NCBI GenBank assembly: GCA_041651175.1 | Contig: JBAZJT010000005.1 | Location: 62,001 to 126,000 of the forward strand | DNA length: 64,000 bases | Origin: Elusimicrobiales bacterium | GTDB lineage: Bacteria > Elusimicrobiota > Elusimicrobia > Elusimicrobiales > Elusimicrobiaceae | Direction: 5' to 3' | Shown here: positions 26,896 through 35,736 of the stretch, in pieces | How the letters are laid out: the number at the start of each line of letters is the position of its first letter | Position numbering within the stretch: position 1 is the first letter of the stretch | Made by a program: the position numbers and the translations under genes | The notes under the pieces: model-generated | Database searches by the model: none | Seen by the model: the letters and a program-made list of their open reading frames with translations, nothing else | What the model was told of the DNA's origin: nothing

Positions 26896-28125
26896 ATGAA
26901 AAAACTAATCATGCTGTTATGCCTGCCGCTGCTGTGCGCGACGGCAATCGCAAACGACACAGACGAACTCGCGGCGTTTTTCAAGAAGAATGATTTCAAG
27001 CGCGCCGTCATCAAGCCGGCAAACGGAATTCTGAAGCACGAATACGTAGTCCCCGACGGGCCGTATACCCATCTGTTTGACTGGGACATGTATTTCATGG
27101 GCGTGGCCTTCAGCTATGACAAAATGGGAACGCCGATAGTAAACTCGGTCAAATCCTTCCTGGAATTTGTCAACGAAACCGCCAACTGGCCCGGCTACGC
27201 GCCGCGCGAAATCGCGCCGGACGCGCTGTGGGCGCTGCCGGAGATGTGCAAGCCTTTCCTGGCGCAGGCGGCGCAGCTTGCCTCCCGCGTTACGGGCGAC
27301 GCCTCCTGGCTGCTGGAAAAAGACACCGGCTCCAAAACCGCCTCCAATTACGAGAAACTGGCGGCCATGCTCTCCTTCTGGGAGAACAACCGCAAATCCG
27401 CCGACGGGCTGTTCCGCTGGTACAACGGCGTGGAAAGCGGGGTGGACAACAACCCCGCCGTTTCCGACAACCCCTCGCTTGTAACCGAAGGCGTGGACCT
27501 GCAATGCTATCTCTACCGCGAATATCTGGCCATGGCCGCGCTGGCGGGCAAGCTCGGCAAAGCCGATGACGCCGCCGCTTACACGAAAAAGGCGCAGGAC
27601 CTCAAAGCGCTGACCCTCGCCAAAATGTGGTCCGAAAAAGACGGCATGTTCTACAATATAGACTCCCGCACCGGGGAGATGGTTAAAATCAACACCTGGA
27701 CGGGGTTTACCCCGCTGTGGGTCGGCATAGCCTCGCCGGAACAGGCCAAACGGCTTGTGGAGGAGCACCTGCTTAACTCCAAAGAATTCTGGTCGCCCAA
27801 CGGCGTGCGCACCATAGCCATCACGGAGCCGCTTTACAACCCCAAATCCGGCTACTGGCGCGGGCCGGTGTGGATAATATCCAACTATCTGGTGATGCAC
27901 GGCCTGCTGAATTACGGCTACAAAAAAGAGGCGCTTGAGCTGGCGGAGAAAACCGTCAGCCGCCTCACCGCCGACCTGCGCGCCACCGGCGGCATGAACG
28001 AAAACTACAACCCCGAAACCGGCGAGCCTACCGCCGGCGGGCATTTCCTGAGCTGGAACCTGCTGGCCGAGCATATGGTGGAGGAAGCCAAAAAAGGCTA
28101 CGACCCCGCCGCGCTGGTTTGGTAA
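26896..28125 (+). CDS. Exported (alpha/alpha)6-barrel glycosidase, GH63/GH37-like
   Basis: A signal peptide of about 19 residues (MLLCLPLLCATAIAN) is followed by a 390-residue catalytic domain with motifs seen in GH63/GH37 enzymes and glycogen-debranching-like proteins. These are FDWDMYFMGVAF, GVESGVDNNP, TGFTPLW, YWRGPVWI and a C-terminal GGHFLSW. The acids in DWD and ESGVD are candidates for catalysis. The likely substrate is an alpha-linked disaccharide or oligosaccharide (trehalose, mannosylglycerate or glucosyl type); I cannot choose. GGAAAGGAG precedes the ATG. A perfect hairpin follows the stop. Confidence 0.78.
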   Translation: MKKLIMLLCLPLLCATAIANDTDELAAFFKKNDFKRAVIKPANGILKHEYVVPDGPYTHLFDWDMYFMGVAFSYDKMGTPIVNSVKSFLEFVNETANWPGYAPREIAPDALWALPEMCKPFLAQAAQLASRVTGDASWLLEKDTGSKTASNYEKLAAMLSFWENNRKSADGLFRWYNGVESGVDNNPAVSDNPSLVTEGVDLQCYLYREYLAMAALAGKLGKADDAAAYTKKAQDLKALTLAKMWSEKDGMFYNIDSRTGEMVKINTWTGFTPLWVGIASPEQAKRLVEEHLLNSKEFWSPNGVRTIAITEPLYNPKSGYWRGPVWIISNYLVMHGLLNYGYKKEALELAEKTVSRLTADLRATGGMNENYNPETGEPTAGGHFLSWNLLAEHMVEEAKKGYDPAALVW

Positions 28126-28146
28126 CGATTGAAATCCCGCATCAAT

Positions 28147-28184
28147 GGCCGGAAGTCTTAAATAGGACTTCCGGCCCATGTTTT
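28147..28184 (+). terminator. Hairpin terminator after the glycosidase gene
   Basis: GGCCGGAAGTC (28147-28157) pairs perfectly with GACTTCCGGCC (28166-28176) across an 8-base loop, followed by CATGTTTT. The right arm also contains one copy of the AAATAGGAC...GCCC motif that recurs before two other genes. Confidence 0.6.
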
Positions 28185-28219
28185 CAAGCGCGTCCGAAGC
28201 TAAACTGTTATATCTGACA

Positions 28220-29773
28220 ATGAGCAAACATGCGTTTATCTTTAATATCCTGGCTTTGACCGCGACGCTGTGCGCGGCGCCCTCGCACGCGGAGGACGCG
28301 AAGCTCAACGCCCTGATTTCCAAAGCCCGGGAAATGACCGTGCCGCCGCCGTCCGCGCCGCAGGCGGCGCAGCAGGATTCCCGCGGCTCCGGCGTGATGG
28401 GCTATGCAAAAAGCCTGCTGGGCGGCAGCGCGAAAGAATGGACCGTCATGGTTTACATGAACGGCAAAAACGACCTTGAACCGGCGGAATTTTACAATCT
28501 CAACCAGATGGAGATAGCAGGCTCCACCGCCAAAATCAGTATCGTGGCGGAGATGGGCCGCAAGCGCGGCGAAAACGACGCGGACCTGCCCGCAGACAAG
28601 AACTGGACCGGCGTGCGCCGCTATTTCGTGGAAAACGATTACGCCCCTCCCGAAGGCCTTTCGCCCGAACAGCAAAGGCAGCTCTACCGCCAGTCCATGG
28701 ACAGGGTGAACTCCAAACCGATATGGTCCGCGCCAAGCTCGGACCCGGCCTCCGACATGGGCAATTACGAAAGCGTCATCTCCTTCGTGCAATGGGCCAG
28801 GGAAAAATATCCGGCGAAAAAATACATGCTCATACTCTGGGACCACGGCACCGGCTGGATGGACCCGAAGCTTAAACGCGGCGCCAGCATCACCACCGCC
28901 GCGATATCGTGGGATACTGAAACCAACAATATCATCGGCACCGCCGATATAGGCAAAATCCTCCGTAAAACCGGCGCCGTGGACGTGCTGGGCTTTGACG
29001 CCTGCCTGATGCAGATGGCGGAAGTGGCCTTTGAAATCAAAGACGGCGCCGGATATATTTTCGGCTCCGAGGAACTGCTGCCGGGCGCGGGGATAGATTA
29101 CACGTATCTTCTGTCCAGCCTCGCCAAATCGCCGGAGGCTTCGCCGGAAGCCGCCGCAGGCTTTGCCGTGGACGCGGTGGAACAGTTCTATAAAAAACTG
29201 GGCCGGGAGACCGCAATGCTGTCGGTCATCAAAACATCGGCGCTGGGGGGCTTTGCCTCCGCCCTGGACGACTGGGGCGCGGCGGCGTTTGCATCAAAAG
29301 ACACGGAAGCGCTTAAATTTGCGCGGGACAATGTGCTGCGCTTTGCGGAATTCGGGCGCAAGGACCCCAAGCGCGAGATTTCCACTTACGGCGACATCTA
29401 TCATTTCGCGGAGCTTGCCGGACAGAAAAACCAGCGTCTCAAGGAGGCGGCGGCTCCGCTGCTCAAATACATCTCCGGCGAGCTGGTGGTAAAAAACGCC
29501 GTCGTCTCCGCCGGCGGATTCCCGGATTACGGGAACGCGCGCGGCATTTCGCTGGACATACCGCGCCCCCGCTCCGACATCAAGGACAGCGATATGGAGG
29601 ATAAATTTTTCTCCAACAAGCATTCCGATTTCGCCTTCGCCAAAGCCGTGCCGCGCTGGGAGTTGCTGTGCCAGTGGATAAAGCAGTCTTTCCCCGCGAA
29701 AGTGGATATTTCCAAAAAAGACGAGCCTATGGCGGTATCGTCCCAGGCGGACCGCCGCGCGGACCTGCCCTGA
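28220..29773 (+). CDS. Clostripain-family (C11) cysteine peptidase, exported
   Basis: The 517-aa protein has a signal peptide (about 1-24, ending SHA) and then a C11 domain. That domain opens with KEWTVMVYMNGKNDLE, followed by the catalytic His in MLILWDHGTGW (about 208) and the catalytic Cys in LGFDACLMQMAEVAFE (about 260), in the caspase-like clan CD arrangement. Members cleave after Arg or Lys. I start at the ATG that follows a TTATAT box by 6 bases; an upstream in-frame ATG at 28178 falls within the terminator of the previous gene. A stand-alone secreted protease, it precedes a second secreted peptidase. Confidence 0.88.
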   Translation: MSKHAFIFNILALTATLCAAPSHAEDAKLNALISKAREMTVPPPSAPQAAQQDSRGSGVMGYAKSLLGGSAKEWTVMVYMNGKNDLEPAEFYNLNQMEIAGSTAKISIVAEMGRKRGENDADLPADKNWTGVRRYFVENDYAPPEGLSPEQQRQLYRQSMDRVNSKPIWSAPSSDPASDMGNYESVISFVQWAREKYPAKKYMLILWDHGTGWMDPKLKRGASITTAAISWDTETNNIIGTADIGKILRKTGAVDVLGFDACLMQMAEVAFEIKDGAGYIFGSEELLPGAGIDYTYLLSSLAKSPEASPEAAAGFAVDAVEQFYKKLGRETAMLSVIKTSALGGFASALDDWGAAAFASKDTEALKFARDNVLRFAEFGRKDPKREISTYGDIYHFAELAGQKNQRLKEAAAPLLKYISGELVVKNAVVSAGGFPDYGNARGISLDIPRPRSDIKDSDMEDKFFSNKHSDFAFAKAVPRWELLCQWIKQSFPAKVDISKKDEPMAVSSQADRRADLP

Positions 29774-29884
29774 CGCGCGGACGGGCATATCTTTTTTGGG
29801 GAAAAGCCTGCCGTAGCCTGATTCCGGCAAAAATAGGACCTTTGGCCCTTATACGAAAACCTATCCTCTGATAGACTATACAGC

Positions 29885-30532
29885 ATGAGAATACTGGCAC
29901 TGATGGCAGCCATGCTTGCGGCATCGCCGGCGCTCGCGCAGTCGGACTGGCGCGCGGAAATAGCCGGCCTCTCCGCGTCGTCTGCGGAAGTTCCTGACAC
30001 CCCGGAGGCGGCGGACTCGCGCGAGGCCAAGCCCTCCCCGGAAGAACTTGCGCCCATGATGGCCAGGGATTTCGGCATCCCGCTTTCCGAGGCCAAAATC
30101 ATCATAGCGGAAAGCGAAGATGAAATGAGAATGGAGACCGACAGCCAGTATGCCGAGGCCAAGGCTGGCAAAAGCGGCAAAAAACCCGGCAAAACTCCCG
30201 CCAAACAAAAAGGGAAGTGCAGCGTCTCCGGTAAAACGCAGGGCATACTGCCGGGCGTCAAGAATTTGCTGTGCGTGATAAGCGGACATTTCCACAGCCA
30301 AGTGTATGTAAGCAGCGGCCTGCGCACCAGACAACACAACGAATGGCTGCGGGCGCATGGCTACGGCGCGGCCAAGGAGAGCCTGCATCTCCGAGGCATG
30401 GCGGCGGACATAGGGGTGTCCGGAGTTTCGCCTTCAAAAGTGCAGGCATACGCGAAATCGCTCGGCGCGGGCGGGGTCGGCTCGTATCCCACATTCACGC
30501 ACGTAGATATAGGCCCGGTCCGATACTGGTAA
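29885..30532 (+). CDS. Secreted peptidoglycan peptidase of the M15/YcbK type
   Basis: A signal peptide (1-19, ending ALAQ) and a charged linker with a Lys/Gly/Pro-rich stretch (about 95-118) precede a zinc-peptidase domain. Its ligands are visible in SGLRTRQHNEWL, SLHLRGMAADIGV (His and Asp) and FTHVDIGPVRYW (His). The order matches M15A/DUF882 enzymes that trim peptidoglycan cross-links. TAGACT lies 7 bases before the ATG, with no Shine-Dalgarno site. A strong terminator follows. Confidence 0.85.
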   Translation: MRILALMAAMLAASPALAQSDWRAEIAGLSASSAEVPDTPEAADSREAKPSPEELAPMMARDFGIPLSEAKIIIAESEDEMRMETDSQYAEAKAGKSGKKPGKTPAKQKGKCSVSGKTQGILPGVKNLLCVISGHFHSQVYVSSGLRTRQHNEWLRAHGYGAAKESLHLRGMAADIGVSGVSPSKVQAYAKSLGAGGVGSYPTFTHVDIGPVRYW

Positions 30533-30556
30533 ACACAGCTCAACCCAGCGCAAAAA

Positions 30557-30588
30557 GAGCCGCCGGATGATTCCGGCGGCTCTTTCTC
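30557..30588 (+). terminator. Rho-independent terminator after the M15 peptidase gene
   Basis: An 11-base perfect stem (30557-30567 with 30572-30582, loop TGAT) is followed by TTTCTC and preceded by an A-run, so it may also stop transcription from the minus-strand nth operon. Confidence 0.85.
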
Positions 30589-30645
30589 TGGCAGCTCGGA
30601 TCCCTGCGGGCTGCCAAGCTTCCCCACCCCGCAGTATCATCTTGT

Positions 30646-30666
30646 GAATTATGTGAAGCTCAGTAA
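30646..30666 (+). repeat. Solitary 21-bp copy of the MITE terminal repeat
   Basis: These 21 bases (GAATTATGTGAAGC then TCAGTAA) are identical to the outer 21 bases of the right terminal repeat of the element at 51484-51752. The adjoining bases do not match the element interior, so this is either a truncated remnant or one end of a different element with the same ends. Confidence 0.65.
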
Positions 30667-30745
30667 TTAACCTGAAATTCCGATGAATATTATTCCGGTT
30701 GTCCGCCGAATTCGGGCTGCATGTTTGGAGGGGGGGGGAAACGCG

Positions 30746-31375
30746 CTACAATCCGCGTTTGGGGCAAAAAGCGGACAGCGCGCAATTTGCGCAATCCGGG
30801 CCGCGGGCTTTGCAGGTTTTTCTGCCGTGCAGCACCAGCGCGTGGGCAAACCAAATCCAGTCTTTCCTGCTGATTAAGCGCATAAGGTCCTGCTCTATCT
30901 TTTCGGGGGCGGTGTTGTCCGAAAGGCCGAGCCGGAATGCCAGCCGTTTCACATGAGTGTCCACCACTATGCCCTCGGCCTTGCCGAAGGCGCTGCCCAA
31001 AACGACGTTGGCCGTCTTGCGCGCCACGCCGCGCAGCGACAAAAGCCCGTCCATGGTATCCGGAACTTTGCCGCCGAATTTTTCAACTATGGCGGCGGAG
31101 GCGGAGATTATGGCGCGGGCCTTGTTCTTGTAAAAACCGGTGGAGTACATCAGGGCCTCCACATCCGTCTCTTTTGCGGCGGCGAAAGCCGCGGGCGAGG
31201 GGTATCTGGCAAACAACGCGGGCGTTACCCTGTTGACGCGCTCGTCGGTGCATTGGGCCGAAAGTATTGTCGCGGCCAGCAGCTCAAAGGGGTTTGAATG
31301 CCTCAGCGCGGTTTCGGCCTTCGGAAATTCCCGCCGCAGGGCCGCCAGGATTTTTTTAATGTCTGTGCCGGGCAT
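30746..31375 (-). CDS. nth: Endonuclease III (base-excision repair)
   Basis: The 209-aa protein has the helix-hairpin-helix with catalytic lysine (SLRGVARKTANVVLG), the catalytic aspartate in VVDTHVKRL and the C-terminal [4Fe-4S] motif C-x6-C-x2-C-x5-C (CKARGPDCANCALSAFC). It removes oxidised pyrimidines and nicks abasic sites. The hairpin reads SLRGVARKTA rather than the more usual LPGVGRKTA, a mild variation. It overlaps the end of the O-antigen-ligase-like gene by 20 bases and is the last gene of the pilB operon. Confidence 0.95.
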   Translation of the reverse strand: MPGTDIKKILAALRREFPKAETALRHSNPFELLAATILSAQCTDERVNRVTPALFARYPSPAAFAAAKETDVEALMYSTGFYKNKARAIISASAAIVEKFGGKVPDTMDGLLSLRGVARKTANVVLGSAFGKAEGIVVDTHVKRLAFRLGLSDNTAPEKIEQDLMRLISRKDWIWFAHALVLHGRKTCKARGPDCANCALSAFCPKRGL

Positions 31376-32558
31376 AGCTTGCCGCTATAAGCAGGAACAG
31401 GGAGGAGGCCTCCTGCGTGTCCTGCAGCGGCTCCCCCGTTACGGTTGTCATCAGAAACCCGGCGGCGGCGGCAGCGGCTGCCAGGCTGTACGGGTCCCCG
31501 GAGCCGCGCGCCAGCCTGAACACGCAATACAGCAGAGCGCCCCAAACCGCCAGCAAAGCGGCCAAACCGGTAAATCCGCGTTCCGCCGCCTGATTGAGAT
31601 ACAGATTGTGCGCCGTCCACCCGCCGCGCAAATTATTGTCTATAGCCCTGGGATGATAAAACCGGAAAATCTGAGTCATGTTATCGGGACCGACGCCAAA
31701 GACCGGATACTCATGCGCCACTTTCGCGGACACGGCCCACTGCTCCCGGCGGTTCTGTACCGCCTGGTCCACCCGCACAGGGGAACGTGGGTCCGACATG
31801 GTGAACATGGCATGCGGGATTGCGCGCATTCTGTTTGAGAATTCGCTGCTGACGGAGGCAATTGCCACAAGCAGTACGCCGCCAAGCGCGACAACGGCCA
31901 GCAGCGGCTTGCGCGAGGTTTTCTCGCAAACCGCCAGAACGGCCATTGCGCCGGCAAGAGACATCAGCGCGCTGCGCGTCTGGCTGAAGGCGGTTATGAT
32001 TATCAGAAAGACCGCCGCCGCGGAATACCAGCACCTGCCGCCGTTTTCGGGACGCAGCGCCGCGGCTGCCGCATAGCAGAAAGCCAGCGGCACAATCTCG
32101 CGCGCGCCGCCGGTGAACTTGGCGCGGACCAGTTTTCCCGTATCCAGCCAGAAAAATGCCGTACGAACCGAGCATTTGAGCGAAAAAAACACGACCCCGC
32201 CCAGGAATGAAAGCAGCACGGGAACAAGCATTCTCCTGTCCAGCGCGGCCAGCAGGAACACGCAGAAAACCGGCTTGAGGAAATCCGACGCCAGAAACCG
32301 CAAGCTGCGCGCCGGATATATCGCAAAAACCGCCGACACAACGGCAACCGCCATGTAAAACAGCCAGGCCTGGATGATGAACTCCCCGCCGAACAATTCT
32401 CGGAAGCGGGCGCGCAAATCAATCTCGCCCCGGAACGCGGCCAGCGCGGCGCAAACCATGGCCGCAGACATACCTATTTCCGTCAGCGATATGGATGTCG
32501 CCAGCCCGAAGGCGAAAACGCACAGTCCGGCCATGGCGGCTTTTTCAAACGGCTTCAT
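31356..32558 (-). CDS. O-antigen ligase/polymerase-like membrane protein (Wzy_C family)
   Basis: A 400-aa protein with about 10-12 spans and a large periplasmic loop near the C terminus containing YPVFGVGPDNM and AHNLYLNQAAERG, the conserved His/Glu-type region of the WaaL/Wzy family. It probably joins or polymerises surface glycans on lipid carriers, possibly also glycosylating pilin as in PilO/PglL relatives. Its operon contains pilB, which makes the latter conceivable. ATGA overlap with the upstream GT-C gene. Confidence 0.82.
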   Translation of the reverse strand: MKPFEKAAMAGLCVFAFGLATSISLTEIGMSAAMVCAALAAFRGEIDLRARFRELFGGEFIIQAWLFYMAVAVVSAVFAIYPARSLRFLASDFLKPVFCVFLLAALDRRMLVPVLLSFLGGVVFFSLKCSVRTAFFWLDTGKLVRAKFTGGAREIVPLAFCYAAAAALRPENGGRCWYSAAAVFLIIITAFSQTRSALMSLAGAMAVLAVCEKTSRKPLLAVVALGGVLLVAIASVSSEFSNRMRAIPHAMFTMSDPRSPVRVDQAVQNRREQWAVSAKVAHEYPVFGVGPDNMTQIFRFYHPRAIDNNLRGGWTAHNLYLNQAAERGFTGLAALLAVWGALLYCVFRLARGSGDPYSLAAAAAAAGFLMTTVTGEPLQDTQEASSLFLLIAASYARHRH

Positions 32559-34120
32559 CTGACATCATCCCAGTCCACCGCGCGGCGGACTCTGCATGGA
32601 TAAGGCGACATGTTATAGAACAGCTTCGCCGCCTGCGCTATTTTTGTGGAGGCGGAGGTTATGCAAACGCCGTCGGCCCGCATTCTTGTGAAAAACGCGA
32701 TATTGCTCGTCTGGTCCTGGGAATCCTCCTTATGCCAGCCGCTTTTGAAAACAATCATGGGCCGCGCGCGCGGCGAATACAGTTCCCGCAGCAGAATGCC
32801 CGATGACAGCGCAAAACACGCCAGCACAAACGCCCGCGTCTTCATGCCGGAGCGCGCAAAATGCTCCGGCACGAAAGCCGCCGCCCCGAACGCAAACATC
32901 ACAAACGGTATCAGATAATAGCGCGGTATATTGGTATTGCGCAGCAATGTGAATGAAGCGAAATACCCCAGCAGCATAACCGCCATAACGCGCTTTTCAG
33001 CCGGGGCGCCGCCGTCCGCCGCGACCCGCCAGGCTCCGGAAAAAACCCAGCCGGCTATCAATCCCGCGCATATCAGCAGCGGCGCGCCCGCCCAAAACCC
33101 GGCATCAAGCGAGAAGAAATATTTGAACACATTGAAACCGGACAGCATGCCCAGAAACGCCGTGGCATGGAACCATAGAAAAGCCAGCAGCCCCGCCAGC
33201 GCCGCATATCTGACAAAACCGCGCAGCCGGGTATCTGAGCCGAATGCCACCGCAAGACCGGACAGCCGCGCGGCGAAAATTTCCTGCCATTTCCAGAAAA
33301 CCGCCGCCGCTACCGCCGGTAAAGCCAGGGTTGCAGACACTATGGCGGTCTTATGCTCCATCCAGAACGCCAGCGACTGGGCCGCGGCAGGCGAAAATCC
33401 GCATTTGGACTCCATGCTGGCGCCCATCGTATAAAAAGCGGGAACGGATATCTTTCTTATTATGACGACCGCCGCGCAGGAGAACAAAGCCGCCCAGGAA
33501 AGCGCGCACAAGCCGCCGTATCCGCTGTCTTTACGCTCAACCATATGCGCGAAAAACCCTACGGACAAGCCCAGCGGCACGGAAACAGCCATGAGATGGT
33601 TTAACGTTCCCATATAACACGCCAGCACGAAAACCAGCGCGGCGGGCAGACTGACGCTCCCGCGCCGAGCCGCCCCCAGCATTGACACCAGCGCGCAGAC
33701 CGTCAATGTATTCTGCAATCCGCAAACCTCGTAGGCATGGCGGGAAAACAGCGCGTAAAACGGTAAAACCATGAAAACAGACATCGCCAGCGCGGCCGCG
33801 CGCCCGAAAAACAAACCCGCAAAATATACCGCCAGCGCGGCGGCGGCTGTGTTCTGCGCCGCGCCCGCAAAGCGAAGAGCGAACACGGACGGGGGGAAAT
33901 GCGCGAATACTTTGGATATCAGCCAGGGATAGAGCGTGGAAGTGTACCAGTTGGAAGCGTATGGCGAAAACAGGCCGTGCACCCTCATGTCAAGCGCTTC
34001 TATGCCGAACCAGGCCTCGTCGGCGCTTATGCCCGGCAGCACGGCCAGCCGCGCAAATATCAGAATTCCCGCCACCGTTCCGCCGGCGATGGCCGGAATC
34101 AGGAATTTTCTGGAAATCAT
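32555..34120 (-). CDS. GT-C glycosyltransferase, ArnT/PMT (GT39/GT83)-like
   Basis: The 521-aa, many-span protein begins with one helix followed by LPGISADEAWFGIEALDM. The DE motif in the first external loop is characteristic of GT-C enzymes that use polyprenyl-phosphate sugars. About 11 further helices and a soluble C-terminal tail follow. It likely transfers a sugar to lipid A, an O-glycan or a protein in the periplasm. Its neighbours are an O-antigen ligase and an envelope protein. The acceptor is unknown. Confidence 0.78.
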   Translation of the reverse strand: MISRKFLIPAIAGGTVAGILIFARLAVLPGISADEAWFGIEALDMRVHGLFSPYASNWYTSTLYPWLISKVFAHFPPSVFALRFAGAAQNTAAAALAVYFAGLFFGRAAALAMSVFMVLPFYALFSRHAYEVCGLQNTLTVCALVSMLGAARRGSVSLPAALVFVLACYMGTLNHLMAVSVPLGLSVGFFAHMVERKDSGYGGLCALSWAALFSCAAVVIIRKISVPAFYTMGASMESKCGFSPAAAQSLAFWMEHKTAIVSATLALPAVAAAVFWKWQEIFAARLSGLAVAFGSDTRLRGFVRYAALAGLLAFLWFHATAFLGMLSGFNVFKYFFSLDAGFWAGAPLLICAGLIAGWVFSGAWRVAADGGAPAEKRVMAVMLLGYFASFTLLRNTNIPRYYLIPFVMFAFGAAAFVPEHFARSGMKTRAFVLACFALSSGILLRELYSPRARPMIVFKSGWHKEDSQDQTSNIAFFTRMRADGVCITSASTKIAQAAKLFYNMSPYPCRVRRAVDWDDVR

Positions 34121-34123
34121 CCG

Positions 34124-34855
34124 TCAGAACCTTATGCCCAACGTATACTCCATGCCGATTTTTGAGGGGACGATGTTGGCTGCCGCGCTTAAATACATAA
34201 AGCGCCAGGGCTTGAAGTTAAGCCCCGCCGCGCACACCGGCTGGATTACGGCTGTCTGGGAGCCGATAAGACCGGGCTGCGCGGAAGCCTCTTTGACCGT
34301 AAGCTCCGTGCGCGAAAGCGCCGCCGAGAAAAACGGCTCCACCGCCTCGCCCTGCACCGAACCGGCGATTCCGGCGACGGCATTGGTGACGGAAAACCCC
34401 TCGTGTATCCCCACATGGCCCGCGGCGTAAACCAGCCCCCTAAACGAGTGCGGCCTGTCGGATGTGGAGAACCCCCATTTGATTCCGCCTCCGGTAACGG
34501 CGAACCCTTCCCAGCTGAAACCTCTTATGAACCCGTCAAAGCCCAGCGGCATCCCTATTTCGCCCTGGATGACCGGGACATATATCGCGCAAAGGCCGGT
34601 GGTGTCGGGTATGGTGTTGGCGGCGCGCGGCCTGGTTATCATGGCGACATGCGTTCCGACATCAAAGCCGGCTATGCCCAGGCTGCGGCCCGTATGGTTG
34701 ATGGCGGAAGACATGAGAAATCCCAGATCGGCGGTGAAGGGCTTTATATTGTCCGCGGTGACGTTTTGGGCAAAATCGGCAAAGGGATCGCGCATCGCAT
34801 AAGCGCAGGACGCTGAGAACAGCATACAAACGGCCAAGAGGATTTTGGTTTTCAT
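34124..34855 (-). CDS. Exported, probable outer-membrane beta-barrel protein (243 aa)
   Basis: The ATG overlaps the stop of the CDP-alcohol transferase (ATGA). Residues 1-20 are a signal peptide (ILLAVCMLFSASCAYAM), and the remainder alternates hydrophobic and polar residues with many Gly, ending in YTLGIRF with a C-terminal aromatic residue as in beta-barrels. I do not recognise a family. A longer frame reaching to 35137 is a shadow of the upstream gene. Confidence 0.65.
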   Translation of the reverse strand: MKTKILLAVCMLFSASCAYAMRDPFADFAQNVTADNIKPFTADLGFLMSSAINHTGRSLGIAGFDVGTHVAMITRPRAANTIPDTTGLCAIYVPVIQGEIGMPLGFDGFIRGFSWEGFAVTGGGIKWGFSTSDRPHSFRGLVYAAGHVGIHEGFSVTNAVAGIAGSVQGEAVEPFFSAALSRTELTVKEASAQPGLIGSQTAVIQPVCAAGLNFKPWRFMYLSAAANIVPSKIGMEYTLGIRF

Positions 34856-35736
34856 GCGGGCAGCTCCAGTCCCAGGTTTCTGGCCAGGGCGGCGTCGCTT
34901 TCGCGCTGAACCGCCGACATGACAAGCATCAGTATGACAAGCGGTATAAGCACCGCGCAGAAATACCACTCCGGCCTGCCCAGCGCAAACGCCAAGGCGA
35001 TAAGCAGGAAACGGGTATTGTCTCCGAGCAGATTCCAGAAGCGGATGTTGCGGCGGTTGGCGGCAAGGTAGCGCGCGCGAATTTCCAGCGGGACCGCGCC
35101 GCCGAATTTGCCGCGCAGCGCCGCCAGCAGCCCGCAATGCCCCGCCGCCAGAAAACGCTGGTACCAGCCGTAGAGCGCATACACGGACCCGAAAGCGCCG
35201 CCGGCGTCCGCCCCCAGTTCGTCCGGCAGCTCGCCGCGGGAGACTATGGCCGCAAAAGCCGTCCGGTGGAAATCATACATGCTGGCTTCCAGCGCGGTGG
35301 CCGCGCCCGCAGCCAGTATAAGCGCGGCGACAGGGAAAATCCCAGCGCCCGCCCCGGTTATGGCGGCCCCCATCCCCAGATACGCCGCCGTGAATGAAAA
35401 ATACCCTATCAGCCCGTCCAATATCCTGCCGCGCAGGGTGCCGCCGCCGCGCATTCTGGCGAGCTGTCCGTCAGCGCTGTCCAGCACGCTGGACAGGACA
35501 AGCAGCCACCAGCCCCAGAAAACCAGCCCGCGCCAGGCCAGCATGGCCCCGCCGGCGACGCCCAGCGCGATGCTGGCGTAGCTGATATGGTCCGGCAGCA
35601 GCCCCGCGCCATGCGACCATTTGGCGATGCGGTAGCCCAGCGGGTGGAAAAACCAGATGTCCAGCCGCTCCTCCATCTCTATGGCTTTGTAAAGGGGTTT
35701 TGCTTCGGCTGAGGCGGGGGCGGCTATATCTCCCAT
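34852..35736 (-). CDS. CDP-alcohol phosphatidyltransferase family protein, variant active site
   Basis: A 294-aa membrane protein with the CDP-OH-P motif DSADGQLARMRGGGTLRGRI followed by LDGLIGY. Three of the four conserved aspartates are present (DxxDG and the D of LDG), but the fourth, in DxxxD, is Gly. In this family the fourth Asp acts as catalytic base, so activity may be lost or altered. A long soluble loop (about 150-215) interrupts the helices. The product joins an alcohol to a CDP-activated lipid (or CDP-sugar alcohol). It overlaps the GAF-HD-GYP gene by 13 bases in the pilB operon. Confidence 0.8.
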   Translation of the reverse strand: MGDIAAPASAEAKPLYKAIEMEERLDIWFFHPLGYRIAKWSHGAGLLPDHISYASIALGVAGGAMLAWRGLVFWGWWLLVLSSVLDSADGQLARMRGGGTLRGRILDGLIGYFSFTAAYLGMGAAITGAGAGIFPVAALILAAGAATALEASMYDFHRTAFAAIVSRGELPDELGADAGGAFGSVYALYGWYQRFLAAGHCGLLAALRGKFGGAVPLEIRARYLAANRRNIRFWNLLGDNTRFLLIALAFALGRPEWYFCAVLIPLVILMLVMSAVQRESDAALARNLGLELPA

